Origin: Acidobacteriota bacterium
GTDB taxonomy: Bacteria; Acidobacteriota; Terriglobia; Bryobacterales; Bryobacteraceae
Direction of reading: 5' to 3'
Length of the DNA stretch: 6,693 nt
NCBI GenBank assembly: GCA_018268875.1
Contig: JAFDVT010000123.1
Span: forward strand, 1 to 6,693
Each line of letters opens with the position of its first letter. Within the stretch, counting starts at the first letter, position 1. Below, in pieces: positions 1 to 6,693 of this stretch. Made by a program: the position numbers and the translations under genes. Below the pieces are notes generated by a model. That model worked only from the letters and a program-made list of their open reading frames with translations, was not told the origin of the DNA and did not search any database.

Positions 1-867
1 CGCCAGGAACGAGGCCCAGGTGGAGGTCGCGACCCAGGTCTCAATCGCCTTGAGATTCGCTTGCGACCGGGCGATCAGACCGGGGAGGCCGCCGACGGAT
101 TCGGCCCATTTCAAGCCGTCCAACGCGTCTTCCACGCACATCATCGACGGCGTGTTGATGGTGTCGCCTTCGTAGACTCCCTTGTTCAACTGGAAGATGC
201 GCGGCAGCGCACGAGGCTTTGCTTCCTCGAGGCGGGCGAGCGCCTTGGGGCTGAGCGCGATCATACCGTGGGCGCCTTCGCCTCCGAGAACCTTTTGCCA
301 GGACCACGTGACCACGTCCACCTTGGACCAATCGACGTCCATCGCGAAGACGGCCGAGGTCGCGTCGCAGATGGAAAGCCCCCTGCGGTCGGCGGCGACC
401 CAGTCGAGGTTGGGGACGCGGACACCCGACGTCGTGCCATTGAAGGTGAAGACAGTGTCGCGATCCCAGTCGGCTTGGGCGAGGTCCGGAAGCGAGCCGT
501 AGTCGGCGTTGAAGACGCGGAGGTCCGGCAGTTGCAATTGCTTCTTGCAGTCGGCGGCCCAGAGGGAACCGAAGCTTTCCCAGGTGAAGACGTCGACACC
601 GCGGGCGGGGCCAAGCAGGTTCCACAGGGCCATTTCGATGGCTCCGGTGTCCGAGGCCGGGACGATGCCGAGGACGTAATCCGCGGGCATGCCGAGGATC
701 GCCTTGCTGCGGTCAATCACCTCTTTGAGCTTGGCCTTGCCGACTTTGGCGCGATGCGAGCGCCCCAGAGCGGCGTGTTCCAGAGCCGCGAAGTTCCAGC
801 CCGGACGCTTGGCGCAGGGTCCGGAAGAGAAGCAAGGATTTTTGGGCTTTTGCTGGGGCTTTTGCAT
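1..867 (-). CDS. serC: Phosphoserine aminotransferase (TIGR01365-type), 3' end cut by window edge
   Basis: Predicted PLP-dependent class V aminotransferase that converts 3-phosphohydroxypyruvate and glutamate to 3-phosphoserine and 2-oxoglutarate in cytoplasmic serine (and possibly B6) synthesis. An open frame of 289 codons runs from ATG 867-865 to base 1 with no stop. The family usually reaches roughly 370 residues, so the last ~80 lie outside. Seen in the translation: the N-terminal SSGPCAKRPGW (residues 14-24), SHRAK (37-41), ESFG (97-100), GTTSGVRVPN (144-153), ICDATSA with the Asp that should face the pyridine nitrogen (D168), SWQKVLGGEGAHG with the probable Schiff-base lysine K192, and GDTINTPSMM (234-243). 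These match the Methanosarcina/Rhizobiales-type SerC from memory rather than the E. coli type. The short IFQLNKGVYEG stretch lacks a small insertion I recall between IF.LTKGG and the GETINTPS motif in alphaproteobacterial members. An in-frame TTG at 876-874 is an alternative start, adding three residues and placing AGGA 6 nt upstream instead of 15. A terminator separates it from atpG, so it may have its own promoter or depend on read-through. Confidence 0.9.
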   Translation of the reverse strand, partial: MQKPQQKPKNPCFSSGPCAKRPGWNFAALEHAALGRSHRAKVGKAKLKEVIDRSKAILGMPADYVLGIVPASDTGAIEMALWNLLGPARGVDVFTWESFGSLWAADCKKQLQLPDLRVFNADYGSLPDLAQADWDRDTVFTFNGTTSGVRVPNLDWVAADRRGLSICDATSAVFAMDVDWSKVDVVTWSWQKVLGGEGAHGMIALSPKALARLEEAKPRALPRIFQLNKGVYEGDTINTPSMMCVEDALDGLKWAESVGGLPGLIARSQANLKAIETWVATSTWASFLA

Positions 868-880
868 GGTGATCAACTGA

Positions 881-886
881 CGTCCT
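881..886 (-). promoter_or_regulatory. Probable serC Shine-Dalgarno AGGACG
   Basis: AGGACG lies just after the terminator U-tract. It is 13 nt from the ATG at 867 but only 4 nt from the in-frame TTG at 876, so it favours TTG on spacing and ATG on codon type. The same six bases occur in the 5' arm of the terminator hairpin. The 3' arm (CGTCCT) could therefore pair with either copy. An influence on serC translation is inference. Confidence 0.4.
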
Positions 887-927
887 AAAAAGCACAAAGG
901 ACGGAGAGGGCATCTCTCCGTCCTTCG
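887..927 (-). terminator. Intrinsic terminator after atpG
   Basis: The inverted repeat 897-908 / 914-925 is a perfect 12-bp, GC-rich stem with a 5-nt loop (909-913). On the minus-strand RNA it extends by one G-U and one C-G pair to 895-908 / 914-927. It is followed by UGC and then five U (891-887), the layout of a rho-independent terminator for leftward transcription. The opposite side has no T-run, so it is not bidirectional. It lies 31 nt after the atpG stop and 19 nt before the serC ATG, marking the end of the atp transcript, or an attenuator if some transcripts read into serC. Confidence 0.85.
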
Positions 928-958
928 AAAAGTGACTGACTGAGTACTGCCTTGTGCG

Positions 959-1813
<855 letters not shown>

Positions 1814-1819
1814 CGTGGC

Positions 1820-3343
<1,524 letters not shown>

Positions 3344-3371
3344 GTGAGTTCAAAAACCTTCTTTTACCTGC

Positions 3372-3390
3372 AAGCCTGCGCGGCAGGCTT
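3372..3390 (-). promoter_or_regulatory. Intercistronic hairpin between atpH and atpA
   Basis: AAGCCTGC and its exact reverse complement GCAGGCTT flank a 3-nt loop (3380-3382), giving an 8-bp stem that starts immediately after the atpH stop codon. The next T-run on the minus strand lies about 16 nt further on, beyond the purine-rich AAAGAAGG. This is therefore not a canonical terminator. A role in RNA stability, processing, partial termination or setting the alpha:delta ratio is inference. Confidence 0.6.
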
Positions 3391-3936
3391 TTAGCGAGTC
3401 AGCCTGCGGCGCAGCGTTTCGAGCTGGCCCCGCACCGACCCGTCATATACCGTGGATCCGACGCGCGCGATCACGCCGCCAACCAGCGACGGATCCACCG
3501 CATAACGCGGACGGATTTGCTTGGCCGCAAGACGCGCGAGCTGACCTTCGAGGCGCTGTCTTTGACCTTCATCAAGAGCGGTCGCCGAGGTGATGTCGGC
3601 GCGGACGAAGCCGAGGCGTTCGTCCAGGATTTCTTCAAACGCTTCGCGGATTTCGCTAAGCTGGCCGATGCGGCCGCGATCCGCGGTGACAAACAGGAAG
3701 TTCTTCACCTGGCGCGCGAGGCCGAGCGCTTCGGCAAGGCGTCCGATAACGGCTCGCTTGCGAGGGCTCGAAACAGCCGGGTTCTGAAAGATGGCGCGGA
3801 GGTTGGCGCTTTCGCGGACGGCCGCTTCGACGGAGCGAAGCTGGTCGGCGGCGGCCTGGCCGGCAATCTGCGTGGTGGGCGCGGTGACCGAGTCGGCGAG
3901 CGCGGCGGCGTAGCGGGTGGCGATGAGCGAAGCCAT
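3391..3936 (-). CDS. atpH: ATP synthase F1 delta subunit
   Basis: Stator subunit (OSCP homologue) that sits on top of F1 and joins the alpha N-termini to the b/b' stalk. The 181-residue product matches the usual size. Family landmarks seen are the N-terminal SLIATRYAAALADSV, the helix break at FQNPAVSSPRKRAVI (50-64), KNFLFVTADRGRI (78-90), and the conserved C-terminal block VDPSLVGGVIARVGSTVYDG (147-166) followed by a basic helix. The start lies 2 nt beyond the stop of the second b gene. Its best Shine-Dalgarno, AGGGAG at 3955-3950, is inside that gene and 13 nt from the ATG. The close packing suggests coupled translation with atpF. Confidence 0.96.
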   Translation of the reverse strand: MASLIATRYAAALADSVTAPTTQIAGQAAADQLRSVEAAVRESANLRAIFQNPAVSSPRKRAVIGRLAEALGLARQVKNFLFVTADRGRIGQLSEIREAFEEILDERLGFVRADITSATALDEGQRQRLEGQLARLAAKQIRPRYAVDPSLVGGVIARVGSTVYDGSVRGQLETLRRRLTR

Positions 3937-3938
3937 GA

Positions 3939-4589
3939 TTAGTTGTTGGCTCCCTTCGTCTCCAGATTGCGGATGAACTTGTCGACCAAAGCGGCTTCTC
4001 CACCGGCGACGCGACCACGGATGCGCTGCTCGGCGAGGTCAACGGCGAGTTGCGCGGAAAAGACCTTCAATTCCTGGCGAGCGGCTTTGGTAACCGATTC
4101 GATTTCCGCAGTGGCGGAAGATTGCACTTTGGCGACGGCGTCAGCGGTTTCCTTGCGGATGCGATCGCCTTCAGCGGCGAGTTCCTGACGGCCGTTGGCG
4201 CGAAGCGATTCGATTTCGGCTCCGAGTTGCGCCATGCGCTTTTCCATTTCCGCAGCCTTGGCTTCGGCGGACGCTTTCAACTTGGCCGCTTCGGCGATGC
4301 CTTGCTGAATTTCCGCGGTGCGGCTGGCAAAAAACGGAGGCAGATTCTTGGCGGCGAGGTACCCGAGTCCGATGGCGAGGATACCGAAGTTGACCCATTT
4401 CCACAGAATCATCGGGTCGCCTTCGTCATGATGTTCGGCGGCAGCGCCTTCGCCGTGGCCTTCGGTGGCGTGTTCGGCGGAAGCGGCGGGAGCGTGAGGC
4501 GTTGAGGCGGCTGGCGGATGTTCCTGCGCAAAGCCGATGGCGGCCATCAAAGAGGAGAGAAAGAAAACGATCGCCCAGTTCTTCATCAT
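3939..4589 (-). CDS. atpF: ATP synthase Fo b subunit with signal peptide and His-rich N-terminal tail
   Basis: Peripheral-stalk subunit of 216 residues, clearly longer than the ~155-170 of ordinary b subunits. Residues 1-21 look like a Sec signal peptide: M-M-K-N, then the hydrophobic IVFFLSSLMAAIGFA, with cleavage plausible after FA or AQ. Residues 22-59 are a low-complexity Ala/Pro/Glu/His tail with six histidines. Residues 61-79 form one membrane helix (ILWKWVNFGILAIGLGYLA), followed by the stalk start NLPPFFASRTAEI (82-94) and a long Ala/Glu/Lys coiled coil ending in a delta-binding C-terminus. Because b normally has its N-terminus outside, the signal peptide would place the tail in the periplasm. 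The ATG at 4589 (an ATGATG pair) is 7 nt after the upstream b stop. An earlier in-frame ATG at 4631 would overlap that gene by 35 nt and put 14 polar residues before the signal peptide, so it was not used. Confidence 0.92.
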   Translation of the reverse strand: MMKNWAIVFFLSSLMAAIGFAQEHPPAASTPHAPAASAEHATEGHGEGAAAEHHDEGDPMILWKWVNFGILAIGLGYLAAKNLPPFFASRTAEIQQGIAEAAKLKASAEAKAAEMEKRMAQLGAEIESLRANGRQELAAEGDRIRKETADAVAKVQSSATAEIESVTKAARQELKVFSAQLAVDLAEQRIRGRVAGGEAALVDKFIRNLETKGANN

Positions 4590-4596
4590 GATGGCG

Positions 4597-5040
4597 CTAT
4601 CCGAGGATCCGTCCTGCGATGTCGTTGGCAAGCTGGTCCGCTTGCGCCAGCAGTTCCTGACGGGCGTGTGCGACCGTCTGCTTGATGTCGTTACGGGCTG
4701 CGGTGACGTGGGCTTCAGCGGAGGCGCGAGCCTGTTCGATGGACGCGGCCTGCTCGGAAAGCCACTGCTTGCGGGTGGTTTCCTGCTCCTTATAGAGGTC
4801 GTTGCGAGCGTCGCGAATGGACTTTTCGAACTCCGCGGCCTTTTCTTCCGCGCGGCGAATGCTGGCTTCGGCGGTTTCGCGGGCGCCCTTGGTCAATGTG
4901 TCGCGCTCGGCCAGAACCTTGGCCAGCGGCTTGAACAGCATCGCCTTGAGATAAAAGTGCAGGATTACGACAAGGAACAAAGTCGGCAGCGACTGTAAAA
5001 TCAGCGCGCCAACTTTGGCAAGAATTTGGTCAATGGACAT
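4597..5040 (-). CDS. atpF: ATP synthase Fo b/b' subunit (first stator gene)
   Basis: First of two b-type stalk genes; the pair probably forms a b/b' heterodimer that holds F1 to subunit a. The product is 147 residues: a short N-terminus (MSIDQILAKVG), one membrane helix at about 12-31 (ALILQSLPTLFLVVILHFYL), the FKPLAKVLAERD start of the stalk (36-47), then a highly charged coiled coil to a C-terminus ending NDIAGRILG. The sequence differs greatly from the second b protein and has no signal peptide, so this is an ancient paralogue pair rather than a recent duplication. An in-frame ATG at 5124 would add 28 non-family residues and run across the candidate promoter, so the ATG at 5040 was chosen. 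No strong Shine-Dalgarno is visible before it. Neither atpB nor atpE lies upstream. Confidence 0.92.
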   Translation of the reverse strand: MSIDQILAKVGALILQSLPTLFLVVILHFYLKAMLFKPLAKVLAERDTLTKGARETAEASIRRAEEKAAEFEKSIRDARNDLYKEQETTRKQWLSEQAASIEQARASAEAHVTAARNDIKQTVAHARQELLAQADQLANDIAGRILG

Positions 5041-5114
5041 TGATGTTGCGGAATAGGGGCCGGTTGGCGGAAGAACCCGCGCAGAGAAATCCCAGCAAAC
5101 GCACCTGAAGATCG

Positions 5115-5144
5115 AGGATACCACGAGCGGAGCGAACGCGGCAA
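5115..5144 (-). promoter_or_regulatory. Candidate sigma70-type promoter of the atp cluster
   Basis: On the minus strand TTGCCG (5144-5139) and TATCCT (5120-5115) are separated by 18 nt. Each matches the consensus at 4 of 6 positions, and a TG one base before the -10 makes it an extended -10 element. The predicted start near 5108 gives a leader of about 68 nt before atpF. It lies in the 137-nt gap after the ankyrin gene, the natural place for this promoter. This is motif reading only. Confidence 0.35.
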
Positions 5145-5148
5145 CGCG
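5125..5148 (-). repeat. Short direct repeats in the atp promoter region
   Basis: On the plus strand GAGCG is repeated back to back (5125-5129, 5130-5134). It is followed by AACGCG twice at 8-nt spacing (5135-5140, 5143-5148). The block spans the spacer and -35 of the candidate atp promoter, so it could be an operator. In GC-rich DNA such short repeats also arise by chance. Confidence 0.3.
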
Positions 5149-5177
5149 ACTACGGCATAGAGTTTATGGGAGGATCC

Positions 5178-6113
5178 CTAACTCCTGAGGCGGTCCGCGA
5201 CGGCGCGGCAGGCGGCGTTGCCAGTGAACCGGATGGCCGTTTCCGCCCACTCGAGCGGCGTCGCGTCATGTTCGAAGTCCTTGAGCGCTGGGCCCGCGCC
5301 AAGGTCGAGCAGGGTTTCGACAGTGTCCAGGTCGCCATTCCAGGCGGCTTCATGCAAGGGCGTTTGCTGGGACTTGTCGGCGCGCCGGATGTTGGGATCA
5401 GCGCCCTGTTCGGCGATCAGCCAGCGGACGAGTTCGCGATGGCGTCCTTCGGTGGCGGCGTAGATCACCGCGGGGTCCCGCAGGCGATCGTTGGGGAGGT
5501 TCTTGAGGGCTTGCAGGTCGCCGAGGCGGGCGTATTGGGCCGGGGTAAGAGTGAGTGACGGAATCTTTGCAACGAGGTGCGAAAGAAGCTGCGCGCCGGC
5601 GGATCCCAAGGCGATGAAAGCGTCGGCGGGAGCGAGTCCCCATTTGTCTTTCGTTTCGGCCGATGCACCGGCGGCGAGCAACATGTCGATCGCTTGCGTC
5701 GTGCGGGCGAAATTCAGCCAGGAGCCGTTGTTTGGGGCGGGCTCTGCGTTGAGGCTCGCGGCAGCAGTCGCTTCGTTGTCGCCCGCGAGCAGGGCTTCGG
5801 CGAGGCGGACCGGCGCGCCTCGCCGCTGGAGTTCCGCCGCGTAGTCCGGGCGGTTGCGCTGCAGGGCGAGCATCAGCGGGGACCAGCTATCGTAGTCGCC
5901 GTTGCGGCCCGCCGGGTCGGCCCCAGCATCGAGGAGCAATTGGAAGATGTCGTCGCGACGGTTCTCGATGGCGATGTGCAAAGGCTGCGGCTGCCCACCC
6001 CAAAACGGATGCGGACCGTTGGCGTTGACGAGGTCCGGCTGTTGCGCCAGCGCGTGCGCTACCGCCTCGCGAGTGCCGCTGGCGACCAGGCGGAGGAAGG
6101 CGGCGGGCGTCAT
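5178..6113 (-). CDS. Ankyrin-repeat protein of unknown partner
   Basis: A 311-residue cytoplasmic-looking protein (no signal peptide or membrane segment) built mostly of ankyrin repeats, helix-loop-helix modules that bind other proteins. The clearest units are QPLHIAIENRRDDIFQLLLD followed by AGADP (43-67), SWSPLMLALQRNRPDYAAEL (76-95), YAATEGRHRELVRWLI with GADPN (218-241), TPLHEAAWNGDLDTVETLLD with LGA (251-273), and a terminal ATPLEWA (284-290). The middle (102-212) is degenerate: AIDMLLAAGASAETKDKWGL still looks ankyrin-like, while 181-210 does not fit well. No enzymatic domain is visible, so no function can be assigned beyond protein binding. The ATG at 6113 (MTPAAFLRLV) begins the first helix. 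An in-frame ATG at 6149 would add 12 residues and leave only 9 nt to the divergent gene, so it was rejected. The stop is 137 nt before atpF, the same orientation as the ATP synthase genes, with no terminator seen between. Confidence 0.85.
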   Translation of the reverse strand: MTPAAFLRLVASGTREAVAHALAQQPDLVNANGPHPFWGGQPQPLHIAIENRRDDIFQLLLDAGADPAGRNGDYDSWSPLMLALQRNRPDYAAELQRRGAPVRLAEALLAGDNEATAAASLNAEPAPNNGSWLNFARTTQAIDMLLAAGASAETKDKWGLAPADAFIALGSAGAQLLSHLVAKIPSLTLTPAQYARLGDLQALKNLPNDRLRDPAVIYAATEGRHRELVRWLIAEQGADPNIRRADKSQQTPLHEAAWNGDLDTVETLLDLGAGPALKDFEHDATPLEWAETAIRFTGNAACRAVADRLRS

Positions 6114-6158
6114 CACACGAAAATTATGACATCCGCCAACCGGGTACACTCAACTCTT
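6114..6158. promoter_or_regulatory. Divergent promoter region, 45 nt
   Basis: This gap must drive the ankyrin gene leftward and the transporter rightward. Leftward, CATAAT (6128-6123) matches the -10 consensus at 5 of 6, with TTGAGT (6155-6150) 21 nt upstream as a poorly spaced -35. Rightward, TACACT (6145-6150) is a 4-of-6 -10 whose best -35-like ATGACA (6126-6131) is too close. Both -10s would start RNA within a few bases of the ATG, so nearly leaderless messages are possible. No Shine-Dalgarno is evident for either gene. Confidence 0.35.
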
Positions 6159-6693
6159 ATGCCGCAAGCAGCCGCTGGAGTGGGCGCCCGCCTGAGCCTG
6201 ATGATGTTCCTGAACTACGTCGTGTGGGGGGCGTGGTACGTCACGATCAACACCTACCTCACGCAGACGCTACAATTTTCAGGGACGGAAGCGGGAGCAG
6301 TGTTCGGCACCTCCGCGCTGGCGTGCATGATCTCGCCGTTTCTTGTGGGCCTGATCGCGGACCGCTATTTCGCGGCCGAACGCGTGCTGGGGACGCTGCA
6401 CCTGATCGGCGCGGTATTGCTGTACCTCGTATCCACAGCAAAGACGTTCACCAGCGTGTATTTGCTGATGCTCGCGTACTGCTTATGCTTCTTCCCTACC
6501 CTCGCGTTGACCAACTCGCTGACGCTGCGCAATGTCGCCAATGCGTCGACGGATTTTCCACGCATACGGCTGTTCGCGACGCTGGGGCACATCGCGGTGG
6601 ACCAGGTGATCGGCGGGTTCGGGCTGGAGCGATCCTCGATGGCGTTCCTGGTTTCGGCGGGAGCTTCGGTGGTGATGGGGCTGTATTCGTTCA
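6159..6693 (+). CDS. MFS transporter, nucleoside:H+ symporter-like, 3' end cut by window edge
   Basis: N-terminal 178 residues of an integral membrane transporter; the frame is open to the last base. It resembles the nucleoside:H+ symporter branch of the Major Facilitator Superfamily (Nuc_H_symport, NupG/XapB/YegT relatives). Seen are RLSLMMFLNYVVWGAWYVTI (11-30, first helix), a second helix around 46-65, the MFS loop-2/3 motif region GLIADRYFAAERVL (64-77), helices at about 78-92 and 98-117, FPRIRLFATLGHI (133-145) and GFGLERSSMAF followed by the sixth helix ending GLYSF. In relatives I recall, the FPRIR segment is followed by a GT.GWI motif; here it reads ATLGHI and is followed by VDQVIGG, so Trp is replaced by His and a charged Asp enters the helix. 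Substrate cannot be fixed from this part; nucleosides are a family-level guess. It is divergent from the ankyrin gene, and no functional link to the ATP synthase genes is apparent. Confidence 0.8.
   Translation, partial: MPQAAAGVGARLSLMMFLNYVVWGAWYVTINTYLTQTLQFSGTEAGAVFGTSALACMISPFLVGLIADRYFAAERVLGTLHLIGAVLLYLVSTAKTFTSVYLLMLAYCLCFFPTLALTNSLTLRNVANASTDFPRIRLFATLGHIAVDQVIGGFGLERSSMAFLVSAGASVVMGLYSF

Noticed and set aside
61..888. Long plus-strand open frame (275 codons) opposite serC
   Set aside because: The minus strand encodes an intact SerC with all key motifs. The plus-strand product has no recognisable domain and is a mirror of GC-rich codon use.
3365..3390. Hairpin after atpH as an intrinsic terminator
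   Set aside because: The T-run on the minus strand is about 16 nt beyond the stem, behind a purine-rich stretch. It cannot act as a classic U-tract, and terminating here would cut off alpha and gamma.
4590..4631. Earlier start of the second b gene (14 extra residues)
   Set aside because: It overlaps the preceding b gene by 35 nt and places polar residues ahead of what reads as a good signal peptide.
4597..5040. Recent tandem duplication of the b gene
   Set aside because: The two products share only the membrane-helix-plus-coiled-coil layout. Sequence and N-terminal design differ, as expected of old b/b' paralogues.
5041..5124. Earlier start of the first b gene (28 extra residues)
   Set aside because: The extension contains two Cys and no family similarity, and it would cover the candidate promoter. 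MSIDQILAKVG before the membrane helix is the normal b layout.
6114..6149. Earlier start of the ankyrin protein (12 extra residues)
   Set aside because: It would leave 9 nt between divergent start codons, and the extension adds nothing ankyrin-like.

Overview
The window is GC-rich bacterial chromosome, densely coded and almost all of it accounted for by ordinary genes. Most of it is a minus-strand cluster for the F1Fo ATP synthase. In transcription order (falling coordinates) it holds two Fo b-type stator subunits (5040-4597 and 4589-3939), delta (3936-3391), alpha (3343-1820) and gamma (1813-959). A strong intrinsic terminator (887-927) follows gamma. Next comes serC, a phosphoserine aminotransferase of the TIGR01365 / Methanosarcina-Rhizobiales type, which runs off the left edge of the window. 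Upstream of the stator genes is a minus-strand ankyrin-repeat protein gene (6113-5178). Divergent from that, across only 45 nt, is a plus-strand Major Facilitator transporter of the nucleoside:H+ symporter type (from 6159, cut by the right edge).

The likely source is an acidobacterium, perhaps of the Solibacter/Bryobacter group. This is inference. It rests on the GC-rich sequence, a b subunit carrying a cleavable-looking signal peptide and a His-rich tail, an ATP synthase cluster lacking a, c, beta and epsilon, and the serC subtype. No rRNA gene is present to confirm it.

The five ATP synthase genes are tightly packed (gaps of 7, 2, 47 and 6 nt) and probably form one transcript. Its best candidate promoter is an extended -10 element at 5115-5144 in the gap after the ankyrin gene. 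They encode the peripheral stalk (b, b', delta), a catalytic-ring subunit (alpha) and the rotor shaft (gamma). The a, c, beta and epsilon subunits must be encoded elsewhere, so the enzyme is assembled from at least two loci. The one wide gap, between delta and alpha, contains a perfect 8-bp hairpin, a plausible place for adjusting alpha output (three copies per enzyme) against delta (one copy).

No mobile element, CRISPR array, tRNA or rRNA gene was found, and I do not see an undescribed multi-gene system here. The more unusual points are the exported His-rich tail on one b subunit, the split operon, and two structured intergenic RNAs. No stretch over 300 bases lacks a gene.
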